47,000 nt of DNA from contig UZAN01039560.1 in NCBI GenBank assembly GCA_900618425.1, positions 95,204 through 142,203 of the forward strand, in the 5' to 3' direction. The notes under the pieces are model-generated. The model was not told the origin of the DNA. It saw only the letters and a list, made by a program, of their open reading frames with translations, and ran no database searches. A program made the translations under genes and the position numbers. Positions 33,953 to 45,300 of the stretch are shown piece after piece (position 1 is the first letter of the stretch; every line of letters starts with the position of its first letter). The DNA comes from Echinostoma caproni. Taxonomy: Eukaryota; Platyhelminthes; Trematoda; Plagiorchiida; Echinostomatidae.

Positions 33953-36542
33953 GTAAGTAGAACACGATAAACTGATTGACTAGTATCGAGGACGAAACCT
34001 AAACAAAACCGTTTTAGCAATCCTGGTTAGCCCAAGCATAAGNCTTTTTGGCACAGTGGTATCACATACGTCTGTTATGCCCTGAAATCAGAGTCAAAAT
34101 AGAACGGTGGATATATCCTACTGATGGGTTCTATTGAAAGAGAAACTTGAGTCAAGTACTTCCGAGTCTATGGCTTACTGGATGAAGTGAGAAGGGTGGG
34201 TGAAGTTTGAATCCAGAGATGGATAATCCGAATGAACATTTTGTATTGCTAACAGATCGATAGTTCAAGGTGGAAAATGAGCTGTTGTCATTGTACGAAC
34301 CAAATAGATTCTTCAAATGACACAAATAAAGCACTCCAGTAAAATTCTTCGTGAAAGTTGATTGTTCTTGACAACGGCTATGACAGTTGGTAAAACAGGT
34401 GACCTTTGATTGTACAGTCTCCCGCGATTTTTTGTACCACTATGCTATTGATTGCTAAGTACCATATTTATTTCGGAACCCTTCTTCCTACCCATTTAGA
34501 GCTCACAATGGCGATTCCTAAATGTTTTTTGCCTGTTTTAGAATATTTGATTTCTGTATGGTTTATTCACTGACCAAAGCATGGAAACGGTTAGTGTAAT
34601 ACGAGCCATTGAATCTCCTTCAACTCCTGGAATATGATTATTCTTATTCTGACTAATACCAATGACCGTAGTAACAGTACCAGTTCACTACTTTTCTGCA
34701 CCTCAATCACATACTGCCCAGCTGCCTTACAGGTCAGGCTTTGGGCAACCAAAGGCTCCCTAAAACAATTCATGTGCTTTGGCCTGGGCACCCTAGAAGC
34801 ATCGTTCCCTCGAGCGAATTAAAGATGTTTTTTATGAAGAATATTGAACCGAGATTTGTTTGGCACACAATCTGACCTCAGGCGTGTGCGAAACTATATG
34901 TGTATATGTTACTTGTCATAAGTTACACGCTCAAAGCCGTCAAGGGATAATCTAATACTGTCTTTGTGTTCAAAACATTTTAATCACGATTCCCTGCAAT
35001 TACGAAAAACAATTTGGTTCTTCTATGTTTAATGATTATTCTAGAAAATGTGTTGGAAATTTTGAAGTATTCTGTCGAAATTCAAATGAAATTGGTCTTT
35101 GGCGATATTTTTCGGGGAACCAATGCCCGGACATTTGGAAATAGAATCACTTGCTTGACCTTTTTTGCATGAAACCTATTCTTCATTTTGCTTCAAGGTG
35201 AGCACATTTTTCTTTCTTTATTAGGTCAATAATTTCATTGCAATAACGTTATTTATCTGTTTCAAGGGACAGAATGGTCCGTTTTGTGCTCCAAACCGAG
35301 TTTTCGTGCAGTTCCACAGACAATAAAACAAAACTGTACAATCAGTTAAAAACCTAGAGAATCTTTTCCGCGCACATTGATCAAACATGAGAAACATGAG
35401 AAACCTATGAAAATTATCCGGGCAAATTGTTTCCGACTGGCCTCAAAGTTTTTAAATTCGGGTCCATTCCACTGTATCAGGATGGCCCGGATTTAATATC
35501 AGTACAAGGTTACAATAAAATAAACTCAAAATCCATCAGCCACATAGGTGGGGTCAGTTGCAAACTGTCTCAGCAGCTTGGTTTGAGAAACGCAAATCTT
35601 GTATACTGGCAACGAAGGCTTACTATTATGATAAAGTGACTTACTTTTCGTTCTAACAAAATCTGGAAATGATGTGCTTCGGGGGCGTGTTAAACTTAGT
35701 CACTATCTTTGTGCTAAGTGAAGTCTGGAAATTTATTACTCATAATTTCGCTTCCTCTTATTCCAATTAATGGACTTTTATTGTATATACTTATATAACC
35801 TGAAATATTGCTAGCCAGTTAATTAATGGGTGTGTGATCACTGTATTACATATACTTCACTGACAGCGCGTTTCTTCAGAATTTCCCAGTAACCTTGGAG
35901 GTCAAATATTTTTTACTTCTATTGATGAGATGTGTAATTTTTGACTGAAATGCGGACATGTGTTTACGCAAAAGTCCACACAAATACACATACAAATACA
36001 AATACCATGATACGCTGCAATAAAATAAATACCTTCTCAACTATTTTCATCTTCTATCCGTTCAACCGACGAGGATGCATTTAGCTTATTAAGCTCAACA
36101 CATAACTCTTGTGATCCGTTTGAGTGGCAGTTGCAGCAGCTAAAACGTGCGGATCGATACCATCCCTGCATTCCATCCTTTTGTTGGCGTTCTCTAACGT
36201 TTTCTTACTGTTCAGCGCGGTTTCCTACCACGGTTCACATGGTGAGAGCAGATGACTAGCTTTTACCGATTCAGTTTGTCGTATTGATACCTATTGTGAT
36301 TACCGTAATGATTTGCTATTATACCTTTCCTTTACAGAAGCAACTAATGTGGGTGAAGACTCTCATATATATAGAAGTTTCCATTATTATGTCATCTGAA
36401 TTGTTTTATCTGTATTTTGAAACGATACTTTTGACTCATGCATTGCATATTTTTCTCCTGTATTTCGGCATCAACGGGTTTCACAACTATACAAAGATTA
36501 ATCAAAAGTTTGCTATCCATTTTCCGCCGTGTTGTGATTCAT
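33953..36542. other. No secure feature
   Basis: Contains a possible acceptor with a short open frame to stop at 34733-34822 (CTGCCTTACAG, then 29 codons) and a 70-codon frame at 35427-35639, both unsupported by anything else. One unresolved base at 34043. Confidence 0.4.
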
Positions 36543-36832
36543 CTAGGCCACCAGTAAACTTGCTTCTACATCTAAATTGCGCTGAATAAGTATATGGTTG
36601 ATGTCACCTCGGCTGGTGATGAAACGTTTGCAAACAAACTGCCAAGCTCGGCGAACAGACGCGATGGAATTCAGTTCACCCAAGCTACGAGAACCAATTT
36701 TCAATATTTTATCAATATTTGATGTATCTGACTGGCAGAACCCATACACGGAGAATTCGAGTAATATAAATGGTGCGAGGAGCTTCCAGTGATATAGATA
36801 TATATTTCGCGTTCGCGACACAATTATTGAGC
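36543..36832 (-). CDS. Candidate terminal exon, unknown product
   Basis: On the - strand TTTTTGGGGTTATAG precedes 36832 and the frame is open for 95 codons to TAG at 36545-36543. It starts hydrophobic (YHWKLLAPFILLEFSVYGF) and continues mixed polar (NIDKILKIGSRSLGELNS, SVRRAWQFVCKRFITSRG). No family recognised; the acceptor is only moderately good. Confidence 0.28.
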
Positions 36833-37270
36833 CTATAACCCCAAAAATCAGCAAATGTAACTGATTGGCTTTCCTGATATTACAGGGACAAATTCTTCTG
36901 AATGGTTTAGTTTTGGTGGCTCACATTGTTTGAGTTGAATTATTTGGTCATTGCACTCGGAATTCGGCGGACGAGAGCACATAGACAATGGTCGTTCATT
37001 CCCAGACTATTACTGTGCTTTAGAGACAACTGTTCCCTAAACACGTTCTGAGTTTTTTCTCACTGAATTGGCCAACGTTTATCTGATTAATAATGCTATC
37101 TGGGGGACTTTTAGTCTGTACATTTTATGCATATATGTATACTTGCACTTTAGTTAACACCTTACACCAATCATTACAGCGAATAAAATACACGGTTTCA
37201 TATAACACGCAAAGTATAATATGTGGGTGCAGTTTATTTAGTTTACAAAAGTCTAGCGTAAATTACTTAC
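36833..37270. other. No secure feature
   Basis: Short frames only. Confidence 0.4.
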
Positions 37271-37376
37271 CACCTTTTCCCTTCGGAGGTAATTTTGTGT
37301 TCCTTCGCTATGAATACCGTTTAGAATATCATATTCAAATTTGCCGATTTGTTGAAACCTCCCCCAACTCCGAATT
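37271..37376 (-). CDS. Candidate internal exon, unknown product
   Basis: On the - strand the frame is open for 35 codons from TTGAAATAG/A at 37376 to an AAGGTG/GTAAGT donor at 37271, ending in phase 0 (GRFQQIGKFEYDILNG, TQNYLRREKV). The donor is excellent and the acceptor poor. The opposite strand is also open here over 112 codons. Confidence 0.25.
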
Positions 37377-38130
37377 CTATTTCAACATTCACAGACCAAT
37401 GGAACTGTCGAGAACGTTGTCCAAACAATAAACTGCGCCGTTGGCTCTACTATAGCACTGACCTTACAAGGCTGCTTCACGCAAGCAGTGAATGCAGCAA
37501 GTCTAGCGAAGAAGTTACAAAGCAGACTGCTGTGAAGAAACTTCTTAAGCATAGAATCATCCGGCGTTTGTTACCTGCGTTCAAACTAACTGTGTCCACC
37601 AATAGGCACAAAGTCTGAATGAATAGGGAAAAGGCTCCACCAAACGTATGATATAAGAAACAGTTAGGTACCATGTTGGCAAGCGAATAAATCAATTTTG
37701 TCGTGACTAGTTCAAAACCCATTTCGTTAAATGTTAAATCTCGTTTTTCAATGTTTTTCAAACTAGAAACTGTTTATTGAATACTTCGGAAACCCGTCCA
37801 AAGTACCAAACAGGTTCTAGTTACTGTGAGCTATTGAGTTCTGTGCCCGAATAAACCTGAGTCCCATTTAGGCTGTGGCGAATCCAATGGTTTCAAATAA
37901 AACTCAGATTTGTTTAATTATGCGCATAAGTGAGTCCACAAAATGTTGTTCTATTCTGCCCCTTCTCGATGTGATTCATCAGCTTTGTGAGTTTTATTGA
38001 TGAGTCGGAGAACTTTGGCTGCTCATGACTTTATTGTTTTTTTATCGCGTTTATATTACAGGAATGTCCCCAGTAATATACGGTGATCTGTAGCCCCAGC
38101 TGTATAAATGTACTAACTTGGCCTCAATTN
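37377..38130. other. No secure feature
   Basis: The overlapping frames at 37349-37618 (+) and 37477-37761 (-) have no recognisable motif. Confidence 0.4.

Positions 38131-38191
<61 letters not shown>
38131..38191. repeat. (TA)n microsatellite, about 61 bases
   Basis: TA run with one G near its end, directly beside an unresolved base at 38130. Confidence 0.92.
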
Positions 38192-38483
38192 TCAAACAGG
38201 GAAGTGAAATGACTTCGGTGTTTTCCAAACGTTCAGCGGGCTTAGTGGCGTAACAGAACTATAAAACTTCACTTATATACGACTAATTCAGAATCCGTCA
38301 AATTTGACACAGTCTCGCAACTACTGTATAATATGTGGTATATTTCAGTAGTTCTGTCTACGATCTTCCAGAAGCAGTCAATTTGGGAAAGACATATTTC
38401 TCTATTCCAAGAATGATGATTATTTTGTCTCATGAGTACATAAAGTGCACGACTTAGATCAGTATTCCTGTTTGTCTATCTTT

Positions 38484-38650
38484 TTACTTCCCTTTTTCTT
38501 TATTGAATATACAAATGTACAGACAACATTCAGGAAGGGGGGCCGAGACCATACAAAGGCTGCCTGGGAAGACGGGAGGTGGTGGAGCGGTTAAAACCCG
38601 GGACTCACAGGTCACAATTTGGTGACCTAACCACTTGGCCACCACCGCCG
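38484..38650 (-). mobile_element. tRNA-derived SINE, copy 2
   Basis: On the - strand the head GGCGGTGGTGGCCAAGTGG is A-box-like, followed by a worn B-box region (GAGTCCCGGG), and the tail ends TTCAATAAAGAAAAAGGG. Aligned with copy 3 at 40041 the head matches closely while the middle is diverged. Confidence 0.78.
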
Positions 38651-40040
38651 ATTGATATGATGCCCTCGTGTTCAATTACCTAATAATAAAGCGATCAATC
38701 TATTCATCTGCATTCCCATGCAAATGACTGTGACGTCGTTTAGAACATGCTACCTAGCTGATCATTATGCGCTGAAAACGGTAAACGGGACAATATTTGG
38801 CGATTTCGCAGCCAAAACAAATTTGATTGAACAAGCAACTCACCTTCAAGGAAGACGGCATTATTTTGTTGGTTTCCGACATCGTCGGCCAATCGCAACA
38901 GCTCAAAAGTTATGGTAGTAACCAGCTAAGGGTCAGTCCAGGATGGTAGTAGAACGTGACTGGTAAGTTAGGCAAAATAAGGGTAACTGAAAACCATAAA
39001 CTGAGTCGAAGCTTCAGACTGACCGTAAAAGTAGATACTTGTAGTGAAATCAGAGTCACTTTCGGTGCCAATGTAAAGAAATTCGAAACGCTAGTATTCA
39101 TTTGTGTGTACTCGCCTTGTAAATTATTCAAACGCTTGCATTCGATTCTCCCTCTAGCGTCATGTTTTCGAAATGACAAAATAACAGAAATCGTTTCTGG
39201 TTTTGTAATATACAATAAGTAATGAACGATGAACATTTCTTCGATGATTCCCACTCGCACACTTACAAAAAATTACAGTCGTTAAGGTTAGCCGGTAACT
39301 GAAAGTATTTTTTTACGAGCTTCGTAAACATCATTATGTGAGGGTTACCGGACTGCCTCTTAATCGAGAAGTGTTAACCGAGAAGGGTTTAATTCAAGTC
39401 TGTTCTGTTTGCTTCTCAAGGCTCAGGAGAAACACTGTTGAGGTTTGACTGTTATATATTTGGTTTAGTCTGTATGCAATATCAAATTTGGTGCAATCAA
39501 AATTCCTTCGTGTGTCGTGTCGCGCTACGCACTGCTCACGTCTAACACTGTCGCGGCACGCATTGTCCGTAACATGTTAATACAATATTCTAATCTTTCC
39601 CTAGTAAAGAATGAACATGTCTATATAAATGTTTGAATTTTACTATTTATTGATACACTTAGCAGAAGATACAGCATGTTTTGCTTTGGAAAATGTTAAA
39701 ATGATGTTCCGAAAGTTTTAATTTGGTTGGTATCTGCTTTCATCAGAGGACGGCTATGTTAGGATTCAAAATCAAACACGGTGTATTGTAAATAGGACAA
39801 TGAGTGACCGAATTTTAACAACGAAAATGAAAATGGGTAATACGACTCAGAGGAAAATGAACGTGAGGATTGGAGTTAAACGCACCAGCCATGGTCTCGA
39901 TGGCTCTTTTCCACACTATTCTGTGGATTCGTCACTAAGAGATTGTTGGATTCATTCCAGTATTATGTGGTCCCATGAGTTTTAGTCGTCAGTGGCGTCT
40001 ACCATGTTGGTTTAGTTTTATCCACGTACAATTACACTAA
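38651..40040. other. No secure feature between two SINE copies
   Basis: Open frames at 38718-38918 (+) and 38910-39260 (-, 116 codons; + strand also open) have no motif. Confidence 0.4.
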
Positions 40041-40220
40041 ACTTTTATTTATTTATTATTTACTTCCTTTTATTGAATACACAGTGATACAATTTTCCGG
40101 AGGGGGGAAGTGACCAATCAAAGGGCTGCCATGGGAAAGTCAGGCGGTGGCAGCGGGGTTCGAACACACGTCCCCCAAGGTGATAATTTGGTGACGTTAC
40201 CACCTGGCCACCACCGCCCG
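40041..40220 (-). mobile_element. tRNA-derived SINE, copy 3 (best preserved)
   Basis: On the - strand: CGGGCGGTGGTGGCCAGG (A-box region), GTGTTCGAACCCC (near-consensus B box), a body with TTTGATTGGTCACTTCC, and a tail ATTCAATAAAAGGAAG followed by an (AATA)n run at 40043-40060. This is the clearest member of the family and shows the tRNA origin of the head. No target-site duplication was found. Confidence 0.82.
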
Positions 40221-40519
40221 GTTCTGGTGCATAAAATCTCTCCCCTGTAGATTTGCACAAACATGCCGCACTCGTATCTGAACTAAAGCCCTGTAATGAA
40301 GTACATTTATAGTTACGGGAATAAACTCATTGCGTTTAATACTGTGCCTATTGTATGTGACAGGCTAATGTTGCCCCAATTGGTTAACTTGTCTCAGTAT
40401 TCTTTTGTGCAATCTATATTTAACAGAATCACCCTCCGCTACTGCTTTCTACGCGTTCTTTCAATTGTGGCCAAATCTAAGCTGGTGCCGTATGACTAAA
40501 GCATAACGAAAATTTTACT

Positions 40520-40840
40520 GCTAAAGTAATTTTGTGTACCAAGCTTGATTATTGTCCGGCAGTTACTTGTTGTGGCCCATCCGCTTTCGAACTCGGTGAT
40601 CGGAAGTTTCCATAATTTCGTGTAGTATGTGTGAAACCTTTCAAGTCACTCCAATCGGAAAACTCTTATATGACATTCCGAAATGCAATAATTACTTCAC
40701 CAAACTCAGTATTCACTTGTACGCCTAGCAGTAGAAGTCCATTTCCGTTATAGAGCCCCAGAAATGAACCACTTTTGAACCTTGTTTTTTCCATCTTACG
40801 TCCTTGACCGCCCGAGCATAGCTAGAACTGCTTTAACCCA
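40520..40840 (+). mobile_element. Possible LINE thumb-region remnant
   Basis: TKLDYCPAVTCCGPSAFELG near 40540 resembles the KLDYC segment of LINE reverse transcriptases after the palm. Nothing else is readable in order, so this is tentative. Confidence 0.28.
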
Positions 40841-40891
40841 AATTGGCCCGGCGGCGAGGTCAGAGAGCCCCGCAGCCTCTAAATGAAGAGA

Positions 40892-40911
40892 GAGTGCTGT
40901 GCACAGCACTC
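40892..40911. repeat. Perfect 20-base palindrome
   Basis: GAGTGCTGTGCACAGCACTC reads the same on both strands, in a locally GC-richer segment. Confidence 0.95.
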
Positions 40912-42579
40912 CATCTCGAGCTTTCAATACTAATCAGGAGAACTCTGTAGCTGCTAAGTAGGTTTCATGGAGAAAGTTTGTTCCCTTAAGTTGCATAATC
41001 TCCACTGTAAATTAAGGATGGTTCTAGTATTTCCCGACAAACCGCTGTATACCATGAGTGAACTAAATAGAGTGCGACTGGTATGTCAATAAAAATATGT
41101 GCTACGATAGTCTACGGAAACACGCGGCTTTTGATATTCACGAATGAAGATCAATTCCAAGTTTTGCTTTATTTAGTATTTCTTACAGGTCAATTTTGTA
41201 GCTCCACATGAGAAATCGGATTTCAACGACTTGATTCCTACTCTCCGAACCATGAGGTTTAGTCGAATTACTGCGTTGTGATATGTATTGACACTCATAT
41301 GGATTCATTTGACTGGACAGAATTTTTACGGCGGATATTCAAAATGTGCGTTGATCATAACTAGACTGTCCATGATGATTCGAGATGACAGAGCTTGGTG
41401 GCATTTCGACAGCCTGGTGTCTATTGTATGCGGATGACAACATCCTAGACAATACAGTGTAGCCCATTAATCAGATAAAATCGCCCACCTCCGAGCTACG
41501 TCAGATCAATTCATCAATAAGGGAGTAATTTACAAATATCTTCACAGTCACCTAAAACTGGTCCATCTAGTTACTGGGCCATTAAACATTCCGGTAAAAT
41601 TAGCTTTCCAGAAAGTTTTATGAACCGCATTAGTTTGAGTTTTCAGACGCTAATTCAAATTCTGACTAAGTTCAGTTGAATTGGGGAACGGTTCTGTGAA
41701 ATTGGGTTCAATTCAGTTGACAAATCATTGTATTTTATGAAGTTTCAGGTGCACCTTCGGTAGTTTCCTGCCTTCATTTATTTCTGTAATACTTTTCTGC
41801 AAATTGTTGAAAGGTTTGTGTTCATAGCCTCATAAAAATGTTATCGTGAGCCTACTCTTAAACTTCATTTTTATTTTTCAGTAGCGGCATTTGGATTATT
41901 ATTTAATCGTTTATGTAGTATACCAATAATGTTTCAATCATAGAATATAACATTATAACGTATATGGAAAAGTGAGCTGAATATTTGTTACACTGCTTTT
42001 CAAGAAGCTGCTTCTTTTATGCACAAAAACGGTATTTTAGGATATTCTATGAGTAGAATGCAATAATTCAACAGATTTATAAATACCACGAATTCGTGGT
42101 AACTATCGGCTGACCCCGAACCCCTCAGATAGCACAATGTATCACATCGATCGGCTACAAAGAGCTACCTATGAGCTACATCAGCTGTGGTTGGTATACA
42201 CAGAAATTTACCATCAAAATGTATTCGCAATATTTGCTTTTGATTTGGAGACTCATTTTCATTGTTAAATCAATCAAAGTGCTTGTATTTTTGTAGTCAA
42301 ACGTCCCTGATTTTCGTTTTAATTTCGGCGGTAAACGATAGTTTGAGTGACTCTTATCTTATGCTGGGTTGTCGTTAGCAGCTGTTGTGCAGAAGTTCTT
42401 ATTTCTTAACGTTCATCGGATAGTAAGTTAAATTTTGTGATCTAATTATTTTATCGTAATTTTTTTTGGTTCCCTTATCAATTATTTCGAGAATTATTTC
42501 AGTAATCATACAAAAAAGGTAACTTCATTCAGCACTTGAAGACTTGGAGCTTCTTAAAATGTTATTCATATATCGCTAG
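40912..42579. other. No secure feature
   Basis: AT-rich, with few frames longer than 60 codons. Confidence 0.45.
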
Positions 42580-42654
42580 ACATTTCATTACAACGGATTT
42601 CGCAAGTTAGGTGCCCTTTTTGAGTCTGGTCTGCCTTTGCAAACACAGAAAAAG
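42580..42654 (+). CDS. Candidate small exon, unknown product
   Basis: Follows CATATATCGCTAG and ends AAG/GTGTCC; exactly 25 codons in phase 0 (HYNGFRKLGALFESGLPLQT). Phase does not match the next candidate at 42815, so if both are real another exon or a different boundary is needed. Confidence 0.28.
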
Positions 42655-42814
42655 GTGTCCGAGGTCTGGGGATAAATTATTTGTGAAACGTATTTCTTTC
42701 GCAATGCGTTTTTCACAAGTGCAACCCATTTCCTTTAGTGTGAATTCAACGTGGACCAACTGGAAGAACTGGAATGAAATTTGTCAGATTACAATACATG
42801 TGACAAATTTTTAG

Positions 42815-43003
42815 TTTCAAATTGTTATCTATTGAGTACTTTGATGAAAGGAATGATGCTAATTGGTGCGAGGGACGTGGCACATCCAGTGAACCGTGTT
42901 ATGTCTGCGGTACTGCATGATTCGTTAGCTGTGCTGATGAATTACACCGAAAAACATGGAAAAATACAAGCTTCTGGTCGTTTGTTTATTAAACATGCTA
43001 TCG
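42815..43003 (+). CDS. Candidate internal exon, unknown product
   Basis: ACAAATTTTTAG precedes 42815 and a perfect GTAAGT donor follows 43003. The frame is open for 62 codons (two lead bases, one trailing), with segments MLIGARDVAHPVNRVMSAVL, HDSLAVLMNYTEKHGK and ASGRLFIKHAIG. It looks like a mixed alpha-helical soluble protein. One of the more convincing single exons in the window by composition and donor quality, but I cannot name a family. Confidence 0.4.
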
Positions 43004-43739
43004 GTAAGTAGTTATAATAAAATATGCATTACCCTGTTCACACAGCGGGACGGTTGGCCGTCCTATTTGAGTCCTATTCGAGTCCCGCCGGGACTGTACA
43101 TATTTAATTTTAAAGTGATAGGAATAATTACCGCATAAATTTCTCAAATGATAAAGTTAATACTGAAAACCATTGAAATTGTGTAGCTTGGTAGCGGTTA
43201 GACCAGCTCGCAGTTTGTTTAAATGAGCTAGCTTCAATGCGTATGTTTGGCATTAACAAAAAACATGGGATGGAATCTACTTATGTTGCAAAGTAGATGG
43301 TTGGTAAGCGTGCTAGATTTGTAATGGAACTGAAAGTGCATTGGGCGATATGCATCCTTTGAAACCTAGTTCCCTTTCTCTTTCCCTTTTCAGGCTTCAC
43401 CCGGCGCCCCAAGAACCCAGTAACGTTCCGTAAACGATGATGGACATTCGCACCCTTGTTAAAAGTTACTTGTTCGATGTTATTGATTTTGTATTGATTT
43501 TATCGGCCTGTTACGAATCTCTCAACCAATACAGTTTTTGTTTGCTCTCAGGTGTTGCGCGTTTTGTTTCCGAGTTTTTGGCTGTGTTGCTCAGGGTCCG
43601 TGCCGTGACTGCCCGACTTTGCTCTTGCTTCATTACAGTTAGAGTTGCGGGCAGGATAGCGTCAAGTCCCCCGTTGCTGACATCTGGATCCGTGAAAGAC
43701 GAAAAGCCAGAATATTTATCGGGAAACCCACAGCCATTC
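43004..43739. other. Upstream of the gypsy remnant, no gene supported
   Basis: 43041-43100 has a GC-rich patch with a B-box-like ATTCGAGTCCCGCC but no matching A box. 43555-43740 is GC-richer than its surroundings and may be the leader of the gypsy element; no terminal repeat pair was found. Confidence 0.35.
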
Positions 43740-43754
43740 CCATGACAACCTGCA

Positions 43755-43895
43755 ATGTTTCGGCCGAGTGACGACTACGACAGCTGGGAGTTCCAGGGCT
43801 CGCCCTACCTTATGGACTCTGAAAAGCACGGATCCTATTTGTTAAGTTTCTTGAGCAAGGACGCCGCAAAAATTGTGAGGAGGGATAGACGTTAG
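43755..43895 (+). pseudogene. gypsy gag N-terminus, truncated
   Basis: ATG at 43755 starts 46 codons to TAG at 43893-43895. Residues 1-15 include MFRPSDDYDSWEFQ and residues 27-42 include GSYLLSFLSKDAAKIV, matching the beginning of capsid-type Gag in Ty3/gypsy elements of flatworms as I know them. The capsid and zinc-knuckle parts are missing; an integrase begins only about 220 bases further on. Confidence 0.6.
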
Positions 43896-44117
43896 AAGAC
43901 CCGCATCGGACATTTACAGTATCCCGCGCCGGCTCTTTGCGCATTCACGACCAAATTGGTCATGGGGGTAACTGAAGACCGAAGCCACCCTTCGCCGTCG
44001 CTATTGGTAGCCTGAATCACATACGGATGTTGTAAATGTGTGCAACCTATACGAAGCTTGTGTGAGGATAAGAAACCAATTCGCAGTAACAAGGGCAACC
44101 CTGGAACCCATTACTAT

Positions 44118-44640
44118 GCATCCGGGTTAATGAGTCGAGATTGATATAATGGGCCCTCTACCGATGACCCGTGAAGGGAACCGATATACACTAGTCATGA
44201 TTGACTATTTCACGAAATGGGCTGAAGCTGTTGCTATTTGGTTCCAGGACGCGTCGACGGTCGCGAAAGCGAATGGGGCAGATCCTACACTCCGACCAAG
44301 GCACGGCGTTCGAAAGCCAGTTACTGCGAAAAGTGTCTCGTTTCCTGGGGGTAAAACGAACACGAACGACTAGATATCACCCTCAAGGCAATGAGCTAGT
44401 GGAAAGCACCAATCGGACCATAAAGGGCATATTTTAGGGTTTCTGTGAAACCCTTGATGCAGGTCGCTGGTACGAAACACTTCCGATGGGCATGCTCGCT
44501 TATCGTGCTTCGCACCACTGAGTACAGTACAGCGTTCCTAACGCTCGGACGTGAGTTTTGTTTACCCGTAGAGATAGTATTCTCATCGTTGCCAACCTCT
44601 GATGACATCACACTGGCCTGTTGCCAAAACCCTGAATAAC
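44118..44640 (+). pseudogene. First integrase core, frameshifted
   Basis: Integrase joins retrotransposon cDNA to the genome. Visible in order: VEIDIMGPLPMTREG (first catalytic Asp), VMIDYFTKWAEAV, then after a frameshift HSDQGTAFES (second Asp), YHPQGNELVESTNRTIKG (Glu). All three catalytic residues are present. The stretch between the first and second motifs is shortened, since motif 2 follows only about 40 bases after FTKWAEAV (usually much more). The C-terminal part (LTLGREFCLPVE, then FQNVREHANRLRFAIG) follows in shifted frames to about 44700. Confidence 0.82.
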
Positions 44641-44769
44641 ATCTTCAGCAGGCTTTCCAGAACGTTCGGGAACACGCCAACCGACTGCGTTTCGCCATAG
44701 GGACCGATCACCTAGTACTGTTTAATCTACATAAGGCGATTTCCAAACCGACGGCGACGAGAACTCAGC

Positions 44770-45300
44770 AATGAAGCATTGCAATGTAACGCTTGTTTGC
44801 AAAAGCAGGAGTCAAAACCGAAGAATCGGGTACCATGGCCAGAAAGCTGTTTCTTGGCGAGGCGTGCCTATCGACTTCTGTGAACCGTTCATCCGTCGTA
44901 ATCACGCGCCAGTACTCACCGACTCGTACTCGAATTGGCAGGAGATGTTTCTAACCAGTACGCCGACTACACCGTTTGTGATGCGAGTTCTACGAAATTG
45001 CTTAAGTTGAGAAGACGTTCCACAAGTGTTGGTGACCGATTACGGATCACAGTTCTGCGCTGTGGAGGTAAAAATGTGGCTAAACAGTACTGGTTGCCGA
45101 CATCTACGCACGACACCAGGTCTTGCCTGTACCCACAATGCAGTGGAAAATTTGGTGAAAACGGTAGAGTGCAATTGCGTCTGCAAGCCCAAAGACAGAG
45201 TTGGAAATACTCCTGGAAAAGGATTTGTTGTTATACCAAAATGCTGCAAATGCCATCGCCCAAGAGAGTCCAGCGAAACTGTTTAAAGTGAGAACTGTAC
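44770..45300 (+). pseudogene. Second integrase core of a different gypsy lineage
   Basis: WRGVPIDFCEPFIRRNHAPV (first Asp), LTDSYSNWQEMFLTSTPTT, then QVLVTDYGSQFCAVEVKMWL (second Asp) and THNAVENLVKTVE (Glu). The wording (IDFCEPF, VTDYGSQF) differs from the first integrase (IDIMGPL, HSDQGTAF). The frame shifts between the first block (to 45010) and the second (from 45026). The region usually reading HPQSNG before the Glu is altered (LACTHNAV). Confidence 0.82.

Noticed and set aside
43041..43210. tRNA-like words (ATTCGAGTCCCGCC; GTAGCTTGGTAGCGGTTAG)
   Set aside because: They occur in the wrong order and spacing for one tRNA and no cloverleaf can be drawn.
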